From: Lachnoclostridium sp. UBA5725 | Lineage (GTDB): Bacteria; Bacillota; Clostridia; Lachnospirales; Lachnospiraceae | Direction: 5' to 3' | NCBI GenBank assembly: GCA_002419585.1 | Contig: DIGJ01000018.1 | Location: forward strand, 62,001-126,000 | Length of the DNA: 64,000 bases | Part shown: one piece after another, positions 24,290-34,195 of the stretch | Position numbering within the stretch: position 1 is the stretch's first letter | Layout: the number at the start of each line of letters is the position of its first letter | Program-made: the position numbers and the translations under genes | The notes under the pieces: generated by a model | What the model saw: the letters and a program-made list of their open reading frames with translations, nothing else | Databases searched by the model: none | What the model was told of the DNA's origin: nothing

Positions 24290-25823
24290 AGGTTGCTACT
24301 GCCGTTTTTTCATGTCCCTTATCATCTCTGATGGTATAGGTAACGGTATATTTTCCATCTACAAGCTCAGATATTTTCACCTGTATCATACTGGAAATGT
24401 CTGAGCCATTATTATATGCTTTTACATCAATTAATGCCTGATAAGTCCCCATATAGGTATTGGCTGAGATGGTCCTATCCTTTACTCCTTCAAAAGAAAG
24501 GAAATTTGTGATGGTATAGGTTGCTGTCTGCTTTGTAATATTACGGCATTTATCTTTTACTGCATAACTTATCTTATATTGCGTGGCATTTTCCTTTGTA
24601 ATTGTTACCTTTACAGAAGAACCTGACACGGTAGAATAGTTATCCGAAACCGTTACATTTTCCATTGCAAAATTACGATCTACGACCGTATCATTAGAAA
24701 TCTCTTTATCCGTGATTCCAGTTAATACCGGCGCCTCTAAATCGACATAGACTTTTTTAACTTTTTTGGCTGTTTTTCCATTAGGAGCAGTCACTTTGTA
24801 AGTAGCCGTGTAAATTTCTAATTTATCCGTATTTTTTTCTTCTTTCAGTGTTACTTTTACACTACCCGCTGCAAGCTCTTTCCCATGCCATACTGCTGTA
24901 ACGCCATTCAAAAGTGTTGCTTCATCTGGATTTTCTTCTCCATTTAAGTAAAGGTTATATGCTCCCGTTATCTTTGGATTCACATTATCTTGAACTGTAA
25001 ATACCGCTTCCGTTGTCGCTTTTTTGTTTAATCCATCGGTTACTTTATAAGTAACATAATATTTTCCTTCTACGGATGTATTAATTTTACTTACCTTTTT
25101 TCCCTGATACTTAATTGAAGTCTTAATGGATTTGCTAATATAAACATTCGTTGATGATACCGCAGATACTCCGGTCAATAGGTTAACGGACTGTCCATAT
25201 TCTAATGTTTTATTCTTCACACCCTTGATTACAGGCTGATTTTTTATGTATGGATTGTTTGCGCTCCAAATATCGGTTGGATCATAACCCATTTTAGAAG
25301 CGGCACTTACCTTAATCGCTTCTGGCTTTCCAAGTGGTCCTGGATCCTTGGAATCATAGATGGTAACCGTCGTTCCAACTGGACAATTATCATAAATCCA
25401 TTTTGCATCTTTTACATTCAGTCGAACACATCCATGGGAGCAAACAGAGCCTAGTTTGTTAAACTGAGCATTTGCCAAAGTAGCTGGATCTTTTTCGTAA
25501 TACCATACCGAATGGAATAATACGCCCTTATTGATTCGAGTGCTATACTGTCCCCAGACATCTCCCATAAGAAGTCTCCAACGATATTTTTCTGGTGTCT
25601 TGAATGTTCCAAGTGGCGTATCCCATCCTGGTGAACAAAGCATTGCTTTTACAGGAATGGTGTATTTTCCAGTTTCGTCTTTTTCATAAATAGTAACAAC
25701 GCATTGTTTGCGATTTACCTTTATTAAATAAGGATACGAAGTTTCTGCTTCCGTTGTTGGAGTAATTAAAATAAAAATACCCAAAATTAATGCCACGTAT
25801 AGTATCCTAATCCTATTTTTCAT
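24276..25823 (-). CDS. L,D-transpeptidase with Ig-like repeats, secreted
   Basis: 515 residues. Signal peptide (1-26). YkuD catalytic domain about 30-165 with KVNRKQCVVTIYEKDE, TPLGTFKTP and the active-site motif SVCSHGCVRLNVKDA (catalytic His and Cys). Then roughly four bacterial Ig-like/DUF5011-type repeats, each starting near phrases such as IKGVKNKTLEYGQSV and LTGITDKEISNDT. It makes 3-3 peptidoglycan crosslinks or attaches proteins to the wall; the repeats probably space or anchor it in the wall. Monocistronic; converges on the LysR gene. Confidence 0.92.
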   Translation of the reverse strand: MKNRIRILYVALILGIFILITPTTEAETSYPYLIKVNRKQCVVTIYEKDETGKYTIPVKAMLCSPGWDTPLGTFKTPEKYRWRLLMGDVWGQYSTRINKGVLFHSVWYYEKDPATLANAQFNKLGSVCSHGCVRLNVKDAKWIYDNCPVGTTVTIYDSKDPGPLGKPEAIKVSAASKMGYDPTDIWSANNPYIKNQPVIKGVKNKTLEYGQSVNLLTGVSAVSSTNVYISKSIKTSIKYQGKKVSKINTSVEGKYYVTYKVTDGLNKKATTEAVFTVQDNVNPKITGAYNLYLNGEENPDEATLLNGVTAVWHGKELAAGSVKVTLKEEKNTDKLEIYTATYKVTAPNGKTAKKVKKVYVDLEAPVLTGITDKEISNDTVVDRNFAMENVTVSDNYSTVSGSSVKVTITKENATQYKISYAVKDKCRNITKQTATYTITNFLSFEGVKDRTISANTYMGTYQALIDVKAYNNGSDISSMIQVKISELVDGKYTVTYTIRDDKGHEKTAVATFTVE

Positions 25824-25964
25824 ACAAATTCTCCTTAAAATAAATTATGTCAATTTTACCTTACTATATAATACCAATATGTCCATTATGTGTCAATTTT
25901 ATTTGAAATGCATAAAATAGGAATGAACACTTAATATACAATTTATTCAAAAGAAGGAGAGAAT

Positions 25965-26558
25965 ATGTCCCATATTATTAATTTTTTTAATCGATTTGGT
26001 CTTCTTGCCATGTTTCTATGTATTTTATTAGAATATGGATGTTTTCCAGTATCCAGTGAAGTCGTTCTTCCGTTATCTGGCTGTATGGCATCCATGCAAA
26101 AAATTCCTTTTATTCCAATGGTTTTATTAAGTATACTTGCCGGCTTAATCGGCACCAGCTTTTGTTTTTTCATCGGAAGAATTGGTGGAACGCGTGCTCT
26201 AGCACGAATTTCGAATCGCTTCCCAAAAACAAAAAAGCCCCTGAGGGCTTCTTTTCAAACCTTTGAAAAGTATGGAATATGGGCCGTTGGGATAGGGCGC
26301 GTCATCCCAATCTGTCGTACATATATTGCTTTTGTTGCTGGCGTTTCCAACCAGTCCTATCTCAAATTTTTGATTGCATCTATGGTTGGAATCTCTATAT
26401 GGAATACCTTACTGATCGGTTTTGGTTATCTGCTAAAAGATAACTGGTATTTAGTTGTCAGTTTTTATGACCAGTATAAGCATATTCTAATGCTTGTTAT
26501 TATATTTATTCTATCGCTTTACCTGATTCAATTACTTCTTAAAAAGCAAGAATTATAG
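25965..26558 (+). CDS. DedA-family membrane protein
   Basis: 197 residues, VTT/SNARE-associated domain. Signatures: EYGCFPVSSEVVLPLSGCMAS (re-entrant loop with the acidic E), FFIGRIGG, and ALRASFQTF... FEKYGIWAVGIGRVIPICRTYIAFVAGVSN. DedA proteins move lipid carriers (undecaprenyl phosphate) or phosphatidylethanolamine across the membrane. GGAG lies 8 nt before ATG 25965. The last 6 bp overlap the convergent truA-like gene. Confidence 0.92.
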   Translation: MSHIINFFNRFGLLAMFLCILLEYGCFPVSSEVVLPLSGCMASMQKIPFIPMVLLSILAGLIGTSFCFFIGRIGGTRALARISNRFPKTKKPLRASFQTFEKYGIWAVGIGRVIPICRTYIAFVAGVSNQSYLKFLIASMVGISIWNTLLIGFGYLLKDNWYLVVSFYDQYKHILMLVIIFILSLYLIQLLLKKQEL

Positions 26559-27299
26559 ATAACTTACATCCTCTAAAAAGAGTCCTCTTGCCTCAGCAGT
26601 TGGGCCTGCATTTTCACGATTCAAGCTGGTGATAATGGATTCCATTTTACTTGGTGCGACATTCCCACGTCCTATTTCGATTAACGTACCAATAATAATA
26701 CGCGCCATGTGTGGCCAGAAGTCATCTGCTTTTATCGTTATTAAGATTTCTTTCACATCCCCGTAAACTTCTAATTCAAAAATTTCACGTTCCGTAGACT
26801 TTTTCATTCGCTTGTTATCAGAAAAGCTTTTAAAATCGTGTTTTCCAATAAAAGCTTTTGCTGCTTCTTTCATTGCCCCTACATCAAGTGCATCAAAGCT
26901 ATAGTAGTTATATTTTCGTTCAAAAACAGAAGCAACTTCACCTAATGAAATCTTATACTGATAGGTAAATGATGTTGCATTAAAACAACTGTGAAAACGT
27001 TCTGGTACTTCCCACACCTCAAGCACTGCAATGTCTCTTGGAAGATAACGATTCAAATAATGCTTGATTTCATAGAGCTTTTTTGTTGAATTGGTCTTAA
27101 AGTTTGCGATTTGTCCATAGGCATGTACCCCTGCTTCTGTTCTTGCCGCTCCGATCAATTCAATTTTCTCATCCTCCATTTTACAAAGGACATCTTCTAC
27201 CTTGTCTTGAATGGTAATACTTTTATCAACATTTGGCTGTTTTTGCCATCCATCATATCTGGAGCCATCATATTCTAATAATAATTTTATATTTCTCAT
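26553..27299 (-). CDS. truA: TruA-like tRNA pseudouridine synthase with Asp-to-Glu at the catalytic position
   Basis: 248 residues, normal TruA length and fold signals: LEYDGSRYDGWQKQPN at the start and GAARTEAGVHAYGQIANF at 50-67. TruA isomerises U38-U40 in tRNA. In the family the last motif reads RTDAGVHA and the Asp is the catalytic nucleophile (Asp60 in E. coli); here codon GAA gives Glu55. The rest (HDFKSFSDNKRMKKSTEREIF, FWPHMARIIIGTLIEIGRG) is well preserved, so the gene is under selection. It could be a paralogue with altered function, with a canonical TruA elsewhere, or Glu may be tolerated. Confidence 0.88.
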   Translation of the reverse strand: MRNIKLLLEYDGSRYDGWQKQPNVDKSITIQDKVEDVLCKMEDEKIELIGAARTEAGVHAYGQIANFKTNSTKKLYEIKHYLNRYLPRDIAVLEVWEVPERFHSCFNATSFTYQYKISLGEVASVFERKYNYYSFDALDVGAMKEAAKAFIGKHDFKSFSDNKRMKKSTEREIFELEVYGDVKEILITIKADDFWPHMARIIIGTLIEIGRGNVAPSKMESIITSLNRENAGPTAEARGLFLEDVSYL

Positions 27300-27380
27300 A
27301 GTTCTCCTATTCTTACTACCTTTTGTATTTTCTTATATTGTACACTGTAAGTCGCCACAAATCAATCATACACAACATTT

Positions 27381-27417
27381 ATCCCCCTATTGCACTCCTT
27401 CCATGTAACAGGGGGAT
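27381..27417 (-). terminator. Hairpin downstream of ytaF
   Basis: ATCCCCCT / AGGGGGAT stem with a 21-nt loop, just after the ytaF stop codon. No clear T-run, so terminator function is uncertain. Confidence 0.4.
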
Positions 27418-27425
27418 CACTTTAT

Positions 27426-27980
27426 TTATAGATTTTGAAGAATTCCCATAAAAATGAGGAGACTTCCTGCAAATACACCACTTTTTTTTGCATCAAATGA
27501 ATTTTTTAAGTTGCTTTTTTGCGTTAAATATTTTCCAATCCATAAAAAAAGTATTTGCATCAAGCCAACACTAAGAGGCATCCAAAAAAGAGAAACATGC
27601 AAGGTTGCAGCTGCAATTCCGATACTTAGAGAATCCGCAGAAAGCGCTACCCCAAGTAAAAACGCTTCTAAGAGATTGATATCCTTTGAATTGTCTAAAT
27701 CACATAAGGTTTCTCCGTTCGCAAACAGAGCATTTTTGATAAACAAACAGCCAACTAAAATAAGTATAACCGTTCCAATACACTGCGATACAATGATTGG
27801 AAAGTAGGCTAATATTTTTTGACCAGCGAAGATAGCCAGACCCATAACTACTGCATTGATGACACCAATCATAAGTCTAGGCATCACCCCCATCCTAATT
27901 CCTTTCATTTCATAGGAAAACCCAATTCCAAGTGCATCTATACTTAATGATATTGACATCATTATGATTCGAAATAACAT
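27426..27980 (-). CDS. ytaF: Sporulation membrane protein YtaF (MntP-like fold)
   Basis: 184 residues, six membrane helices. Two symmetric halves each contain a conserved acidic helix: SLSIDALGIGFSYEMKGI near residues 10-27 and GVALSADSLSIGIAAAT near 108-124. This matches the MntP/YtaF branch of manganese efflux proteins; the YtaF type is conserved in spore formers and counted among sporulation genes. A transport substrate is not established. Divergent from the P-type ATPase gene. Confidence 0.85.
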   Translation of the reverse strand: MLFRIIMMSISLSIDALGIGFSYEMKGIRMGVMPRLMIGVINAVVMGLAIFAGQKILAYFPIIVSQCIGTVILILVGCLFIKNALFANGETLCDLDNSKDINLLEAFLLGVALSADSLSIGIAAATLHVSLFWMPLSVGLMQILFLWIGKYLTQKSNLKNSFDAKKSGVFAGSLLIFMGILQNL

Positions 27981-28066
27981 TTGATAACCAGCCTTTTATT
28001 TTTACATTATTCATTTTCATCCCCCTTGGTGCATAAATTGTAATTAATCCATAGGAGGATATTTAT

Positions 28067-30700
28067 ATGTCAAATCAGGAAAACATTCATACGCTCCATC
28101 TTAGAGAAGCTATTGAACTTTTTTCAACCAATCAGATTACTGGTCTTAGCAGTGAAGAAGCCAAACGACGCCTGACTACATACGGCTATAATCGCCTGGA
28201 AAAGGAAAAAAGAACGCCAATTATCATTCGTTTTTTTAAGCAGTTTGCAGATTTTATGATCATTATTTTAATATTTGCTGCAATCATCTCCTTCTTAATT
28301 TCCTTTCTCCAAGGGAGCACTGATTATATTGATCCAATTATCATATTTGCAATTATTATTCTCAATGCAATGATTGGAACAATACAAGAAGCTAAGGCTG
28401 AAAAATCATTAGAAGCATTAGAAAAATTGGCAAGTCCTACTGCGAAGGTACTTCGGGATGGTATTGTCAAAGTCATTCCCTCTGAACTTTTGGTTCCAGG
28501 TGATATTGTTTTACTAGAAACCGGTGATTTTGTTCCTGCCGATTTGAGACTGATCGAATCCTTTCAATTAAAAACAGATGAGTCCTCCTTAACGGGAGAA
28601 TCTACCTCCGTTTCAAAAGGTCCTGACTTCGTTCTATCGAAAGATACGCCTTTGGCTGAGAGAAAAAACCTTTGTTTTTCCAGTTCTATGGTGACCATCG
28701 GGCATGGAATAGGTCTTGTCGTTAAAACGGGAATGCATACCGAAGTTGGAACAATCGCAAAGCTGATTGCAGAAGTTAAGACACCTCTTACGCCCTTGCA
28801 AAAACGGTTAGCATCCCTTGGTAAAACACTTGGCATTCTTGCGCTTTTAATCTGTGGTGCAATTTTCTTGCTCGGAATCTTTCAAGGCAGACCGATATTA
28901 GATATGTTCATGACCAGCGTAAGTCTTGCCGTCGCTTCCATTCCAGAAGGACTTCCAATCGTTGTTACCATTATGCTTTCTCTTGGTGTACAGACCATGG
29001 CAAAGAAAAATACCATTGTAAGACGTCTTGCTTGCGTTGAAACGTTAGGTAGTGCTACCGTGATCTGTTCTGATAAAACGGGAACTCTGACTCAAAATAA
29101 GATGACAGTAACTCAACTTTGTTCTATCCAGGGAAATGAAACGCTTGATAGCGATTTTGCGCGTAATCTTCTTCACTTTGCAAGCCTGTGCTGCGACAGT
29201 CGCATACAGTATGAAAATGGAAAAAAGGAAGTGTTTGGTGATTCCACGGAAAATGCAATCATATTAGCGGCGGATGCTTTGGGGATTGATAAATCGAAGC
29301 TTGATTTGCATCACAAAAGACTCAATGAAATTCCTTTTGACTCCAATCGAAAACGAATGTCTACGGTATATAAAGATGGTAACGATTATATTCAGGTAAC
29401 CAAAGGAGCCTTTGACTTTTTACTTCCCTGCTGTACTCATATCTATAAGAATGGAAAATCTGTTTCAATTTCTCAAAATGACCAATTGCAATTAAAAAAC
29501 TTAAATCAAAAACTAACGAACAAAGCGCTGCGTGTTATTGCGATTGCAACGAAGAATTTAAGTGATCCAAAGCGGATAAGTGAAAGCTCTCTCACTTTTC
29601 TTGGATTAATCGGTATGATTGATCCTCCTCGTCCAGAGGTATTTCATGCGATTCAAACTTGTAACCAAGCTGGAATTTTACCGATTATGATAACTGGAGA
29701 TCATATAGCGACTGCTACTTCAATTGGAAAAGAATTAGGAATTATCAAAAATGAAAAAGAAGCTACCACCGGAAACAGTCTTGATAAGCTATCCGATGAT
29801 GAACTAAAAGACACGGTACTAGATTATCATATCTATGCCCGCGTTTCTCCAAAACACAAGGTTCGCATTGTAAAAGCGCTACAAAGTCTTGGGCATATTG
29901 TAGCTATGACAGGTGATGGAGTAAATGATGCACCTGCATTAAACGCAGCTGATATCGGTTGTGCTATGGGTCAGTCCGGTACCGATGTTGCAAAAAGTGC
30001 TTCCGACATGATTCTTACCGATGATAATTTTGCAACCATCGTCACTGCAATCCGAGAAGGAAGAGGCATCTACGATAATATTAAAAAATCCATTCACTTC
30101 CTTTTATCTAGTAATATTGGAGAGCTTTTGACTATTTTCGCTGCAATTTTATGTAAACTTCCCACACCACTCCTTGCCATTCATTTATTATGGATTAATC
30201 TAATTACAGATTCCCTGCCAGCCATTTCGTTAGGAGTAGAACCTCTAGACAAAGATATTATGAAACGTACCCCACAAGCACCGGATCAATCGATGTTTGC
30301 GGGTGGCCTCGGAATTAAAATTGCATCGGAAGGTCTTCTCATCGGTGCCTTGTCTCTATGCGCCTTTCTTCTTGGGTACCATCACTTAGACGGCAGCGGT
30401 GTGGAACTTGGGCGAACCATGTGTTTTACTGTTTTAAGCCTGTCACAGCTTTTTCACTCCTTTAATATGAGAAGCAGCCGATCTATATTCGAAATTGGAA
30501 TTTTTAGTAATCCTCAGCTCTTTTTCTCCTTCTTAATCTGCTTTGCTTTACAAACTAGTGTGGTCACAATCAAACCGCTTCGCATGATTTTTCATGTATC
30601 CTCGCTCACCTTTTTTCAATGGGTAATCGTAATTTCCTTATCCTTGTGTCCGATTCTTGTTGTCGAATTGCAGAAAATGAGTTATAATAGAAAAAAATAA
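28067..30700 (+). CDS. P-type Ca2+-transporting ATPase (type IIA)
   Basis: 877 residues. Cation-ATPase N domain (1-70), A-domain with TDESSLTGESTSVSKG, M4 motif SIPEGLPIVVT, phosphorylation site DKTGTLT at Asp336, ATP-binding VTKGAFDFLLPCC, hinge MTGDGVNDAPALNAADIGCAMG, and six C-terminal helices with NLITDSLPAISLGVEP. The PEGLP site and overall pattern match PacL/LCA1-type calcium exporters. Expected to extrude Ca2+ (possibly Mn2+) at the cost of ATP. GGAGG lies 9 nt before ATG 28067. The following 138-residue ORF begins 10 bp after its stop and is probably co-transcribed. Confidence 0.95.
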   Translation: MSNQENIHTLHLREAIELFSTNQITGLSSEEAKRRLTTYGYNRLEKEKRTPIIIRFFKQFADFMIIILIFAAIISFLISFLQGSTDYIDPIIIFAIIILNAMIGTIQEAKAEKSLEALEKLASPTAKVLRDGIVKVIPSELLVPGDIVLLETGDFVPADLRLIESFQLKTDESSLTGESTSVSKGPDFVLSKDTPLAERKNLCFSSSMVTIGHGIGLVVKTGMHTEVGTIAKLIAEVKTPLTPLQKRLASLGKTLGILALLICGAIFLLGIFQGRPILDMFMTSVSLAVASIPEGLPIVVTIMLSLGVQTMAKKNTIVRRLACVETLGSATVICSDKTGTLTQNKMTVTQLCSIQGNETLDSDFARNLLHFASLCCDSRIQYENGKKEVFGDSTENAIILAADALGIDKSKLDLHHKRLNEIPFDSNRKRMSTVYKDGNDYIQVTKGAFDFLLPCCTHIYKNGKSVSISQNDQLQLKNLNQKLTNKALRVIAIATKNLSDPKRISESSLTFLGLIGMIDPPRPEVFHAIQTCNQAGILPIMITGDHIATATSIGKELGIIKNEKEATTGNSLDKLSDDELKDTVLDYHIYARVSPKHKVRIVKALQSLGHIVAMTGDGVNDAPALNAADIGCAMGQSGTDVAKSASDMILTDDNFATIVTAIREGRGIYDNIKKSIHFLLSSNIGELLTIFAAILCKLPTPLLAIHLLWINLITDSLPAISLGVEPLDKDIMKRTPQAPDQSMFAGGLGIKIASEGLLIGALSLCAFLLGYHHLDGSGVELGRTMCFTVLSLSQLFHSFNMRSSRSIFEIGIFSNPQLFFSFLICFALQTSVVTIKPLRMIFHVSSLTFFQWVIVISLSLCPILVVELQKMSYNRKK

Positions 30701-30710
30701 CCAAAAGCGG

Positions 30711-31127
30711 GTGAATATTATCGAAACTTCTAGTATATCTAAGCGTAAATTAAGACCGTTTGATGCCGCAAATCGTGATGATTTTTCTATGTATAACAAG
30801 CTTCCATATTACCGTGACATTGACCTTTGCACACCAGAAATGATCACATTTGTCACTGGTAATGTGATAAAATACTTTCAGTATAATGTTCAGAGCGCCT
30901 TTGCGTTATCTGGAATTGATAATCTTGCAATTCTTAAAATCAAAGAATACCAAAAACGCGAAAGCGAACGTTTGGAATCTTTCTTTGAAAAGGATTCGAA
31001 GGAGGAGCTTTCTATCTCCAAAGATGAGGATGAAACAATGTACTTGGATGAAACAGTATTGGAAGTTCCAGAGACGAAAGCTCCAGAAAAGAAGCATTTG
31101 GATTATTTAGATATCGATTTTGAATAA
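30711..31127 (+). CDS. Hypothetical acidic protein in the Ca-ATPase operon
   Basis: 138 residues, cytoplasmic, no membrane segment. N-terminal half with RPFDAANRDDFSMYNKLPYYRDI, then a highly charged, probably disordered tail rich in Glu/Lys (about 85-138). The start is taken as GTG at 30711 with a weak GCGGG upstream; a shorter ATG at codon 27 is possible. Family not recognised. The 10-bp spacing after the ATPase and the shared terminator downstream suggest joint expression. Confidence 0.6.
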   Translation: MNIIETSSISKRKLRPFDAANRDDFSMYNKLPYYRDIDLCTPEMITFVTGNVIKYFQYNVQSAFALSGIDNLAILKIKEYQKRESERLESFFEKDSKEELSISKDEDETMYLDETVLEVPETKAPEKKHLDYLDIDFE

Positions 31128-31166
31128 AAGGATGTATGAATGCAATTGCATTCCATACATCCTTTT
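31126..31166. terminator. Bidirectional terminator
   Basis: AAAAGGATGTATG / CATACATCCTTTT, a perfect 13-bp stem with further pairing (AATGCAATTGCATT) at the tip, between two convergent genes. A-runs and T-runs on both sides allow termination in either direction. Confidence 0.85.
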
Positions 31167-31202
31167 GTATCCATTTCCTTCGTTTTTTGAAATCGTTTCG
31201 AC

Positions 31203-32702
31203 TTAATAGAGTGTTTCATATTTTTCTTTTAGATAAGTAACATAATAATGCGGATTAAATTTCTCACCTGTCATCTCAAATAATATCTGATTTGTATTCT
31301 TTGACTTTCCAAACTTATGAATATTTTCCTTTAAGAATTCCTGGATTGGTTTTAGGTTTCCTTCCTCCAAATAAAGTTCAAATGGCATTACCTTTTTCAT
31401 ATGATAATAAATTTGTGCCCCAATTGCACTTCCGAGCGCATAGGATGGAAAATAGCCAAAATCGCCACAGGCCCAGTGCACATCCTGTAAAGCACCCTCT
31501 TTATCATTTTTGGGTTTTACGCCTAAATACTCATTGTATTTTTCGTTCCATACACGAGGAATATCCTCCACTGTAATTTTCTCCGAAAACAATAGTTTTT
31601 CAACTTCATAGCGAATCAGTACATGCAAAGAATACGTTAGTTCATCTGCTTCGGTTCGAATCAACCCGCATTCTGGCTTATTGATTGCCTGAACGAAGTC
31701 TGTAATCGAAATTTGATTCAACTGCTCAGGAAAGGTCTCTACCAACCTTTTGTAAAGTGGTTTCCAGAAAGCTTCGCTTCTTCCAATTATATTTTCATAA
31801 AAACGAGATTGCGATTCATGAACCCCCATTGATGTTCCTTCTCCAACAAGGGTCTGCGTCAGAGCATCATCAATCTGCATTTCATAGATTGCATGCCCAC
31901 CCTCATGAATGACCGAGAAAATTGCACTTTCCAGGTTGTTTTCATAGTAATGATTTGTGATACGCACATCTTTGTTATGAAAGTTTGTTGTAAATGGATG
32001 GGCACTCTCCTTAATTACCCCTTTATCAAAATCAAAACCAATATATCCAGCAAGGAAATTACAAAATTCCTGCTGCTTGTCTACATCATACGATTTATAG
32101 TTAAACGATTTATCAACCGCCTTCGTTTTTTCGGTGATTGTCTTTATGAATGGTATAAGTTCCTGTTTTAATACTTCAAAAAATTCGTCAAAACTTGCTT
32201 CATTAAATCCAGGTTCAAAATCACCAAGTAAAATATCATAGGAAGATTTACCGTCCTCTTTTTTCCGATATGTGGCAAACTTCTTTTTATATGAAAGAAT
32301 CTTTTGAAGCGTAGGAGCAAACGCCTGGAAGTCTGCGTTTTGTTTTGCCTTTGTCCATATATTTAATGAAAGGGACGTTAATTCAGAATATTCACGATAT
32401 TCTTTCGCCGGTATGGTTTCAAGTCTTTCGTATAATAGTTCCAATTCATGGAAAATGGCATTCTCTCTTTCATCCAAGGTTTCTTTTTGTGCTTCTATTT
32501 GTTTCATGCATACCTTTACCTGGTTATTGATATAGGCATTAAGATATAGGTCCGAAAGCACGCCTACCATTTTTGAGGTATTCTCATCTGCATCTTGTGG
32601 CGCTTCCGTTGCCCCATCCCACTCAAATAAAGTCAAAGCGTTGGCTAATGCCTGACCTTTTTGCAAGTAATTTTCTTCTAGTTCTTTAAACAACTGATTC
32701 AT
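31203..32702 (-). CDS. M32-family metallocarboxypeptidase
   Basis: 499 residues, all-helical carboxypeptidase Taq type. Zinc motif VIHEGGHAIYE (HEGGH at 266-270), the family motif HESQSRFYEN at 295, and LVGEGTSMGVHESQSR between. Removes C-terminal amino acids from peptides in the cytoplasm. Length is normal. The start of argH's transcript lies upstream (32734 is 31 bp away), so the two may be cotranscribed. Confidence 0.95.
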   Translation of the reverse strand: MNQLFKELEENYLQKGQALANALTLFEWDGATEAPQDADENTSKMVGVLSDLYLNAYINNQVKVCMKQIEAQKETLDERENAIFHELELLYERLETIPAKEYREYSELTSLSLNIWTKAKQNADFQAFAPTLQKILSYKKKFATYRKKEDGKSSYDILLGDFEPGFNEASFDEFFEVLKQELIPFIKTITEKTKAVDKSFNYKSYDVDKQQEFCNFLAGYIGFDFDKGVIKESAHPFTTNFHNKDVRITNHYYENNLESAIFSVIHEGGHAIYEMQIDDALTQTLVGEGTSMGVHESQSRFYENIIGRSEAFWKPLYKRLVETFPEQLNQISITDFVQAINKPECGLIRTEADELTYSLHVLIRYEVEKLLFSEKITVEDIPRVWNEKYNEYLGVKPKNDKEGALQDVHWACGDFGYFPSYALGSAIGAQIYYHMKKVMPFELYLEEGNLKPIQEFLKENIHKFGKSKNTNQILFEMTGEKFNPHYYVTYLKEKYETLY

Positions 32703-32733
32703 AATATCCCCATTCCCTCATATGCATTTTCTA

Positions 32734-34104
32734 TTATTTTAAATATTCTTCATAGATTTTAATTACTTCTGCCATTGCCTGTTTACCTGGTGCACCTATG
32801 GTATTTCTCTTTTCCACGCATGTATCTAAGCTGATTGCTTCATAAATGTCTTCCTGAAAAACCGAAGAGACTGCCTGATACTCGGAAAGTGGTAGTTGAT
32901 CGAGAGAACAATTCTTATCAATACACAAAAGTACCAGCTGCCCAATGATTCCATGTGCATCACGGAATGGAACTCCATGATTCACCAGATAATCTGCGGC
33001 ATCGGTAGCATTGGTAAATCCATTTTTCGCACTGTTTTCCATTGTTTCTTTATTAAATTTCATCGTATCTAACATGCCGGTAAATAACGCAATACATCCT
33101 TTTGTGGTATCCATGGCATCAAAAGCAAGTTCTTTATCCTCTTGCATGTCCTTATTATAAGCCAAAGGTATACCCTTCATTGTAGTAAGTAGTGACATCA
33201 AGGCGCCGTAGACACGACCTGTCTTACCACGAACCAGCTCCGCGATATCCGGATTTTTTTTCTGTGGCATAATACTTGAACCGGTACTATAGGAATCATC
33301 AATATCCACAAACTGATATTCATTGGAATTCCAGATAATGACTTCCTCCGAGAATCGGCTTAGATGCATCATAATCGTTGCCATAGCGCTTAAATACTCA
33401 ATTAAATAATCGCGATCTGCTACGGAATCCATACTATTTAGGGTTGGACCATCAAATGCAAGGAGTTTTGCTGTATAGGCACGGTCTAATGGATATGTGG
33501 TTCCTGCTAACGCCCCTGAGCCAATCGGTGATAAATTCATACGTTTATAAATATCTTCCAAACGGGAAACATCCCTTTTAAACATTTCAAAGTACGCTCC
33601 CATATGATGAGCCAACGTAATTGGTTGTGCCTTTTGTAAGTGGGTAAATCCAGGCATAAAGGTATGTGTATTTTCTTTCATAATACGTAACAATACAGAA
33701 AGCAAATTCTTTAACAATTCCTTCGTTTCTATGACTTCATTTCTTGTATAAAGTTTCATATCAAGCGCAACTTGATCATTTCTACTTCTTCCTGTATGCA
33801 GTTTTTTTCCAGCATCTCCTATCCGCGAAATAAGGTGTGCTTCTACAAAGCTATGAATGTCTTCATAAGTTCCATCAATCTCAAGTGAACCATTTTCGAT
33901 TTCTTCTAAAATACCAGAAAGTCCTGCAATAATGGTGTCTTTTTCATCTTCGGTCAGTATGTCTTGTTTACATAACATGGTAACATGTGCCATACTGCCT
34001 TCGATATCCTGACGATAAAATCTTTGATCAAAAGAAATGGATGCATTAAAATTGTGTACTAGCTGATTGGTTTCTTTCGTAAAACGACCGCCCCATAGTT
34101 TCAT
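32734..34104 (-). CDS. argH: Argininosuccinate lyase
   Basis: 456 residues. Last step of arginine synthesis: argininosuccinate to arginine and fumarate. Signatures: LWGGRFTKETNQLVHNFNAS at the start, GRSRNDQVALDMKLYTRNE, and GSSIMPQKKNPDIAELVRGK (fumarase/aspartase family loop). argG is not beside it, so the arginine genes are scattered. No clear ArgR box recognised upstream. Confidence 0.97.
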   Translation of the reverse strand: MKLWGGRFTKETNQLVHNFNASISFDQRFYRQDIEGSMAHVTMLCKQDILTEDEKDTIIAGLSGILEEIENGSLEIDGTYEDIHSFVEAHLISRIGDAGKKLHTGRSRNDQVALDMKLYTRNEVIETKELLKNLLSVLLRIMKENTHTFMPGFTHLQKAQPITLAHHMGAYFEMFKRDVSRLEDIYKRMNLSPIGSGALAGTTYPLDRAYTAKLLAFDGPTLNSMDSVADRDYLIEYLSAMATIMMHLSRFSEEVIIWNSNEYQFVDIDDSYSTGSSIMPQKKNPDIAELVRGKTGRVYGALMSLLTTMKGIPLAYNKDMQEDKELAFDAMDTTKGCIALFTGMLDTMKFNKETMENSAKNGFTNATDAADYLVNHGVPFRDAHGIIGQLVLLCIDKNCSLDQLPLSEYQAVSSVFQEDIYEAISLDTCVEKRNTIGAPGKQAMAEVIKIYEEYLK

Positions 34105-34195
34105 AAATTCGTCCTCTTTTCTATTTATTGTATGTTACTAATCATACTCTATACTCTGCTACTTTGTCAAAGTACTCCTTCCCGTTTGCTTTCAC

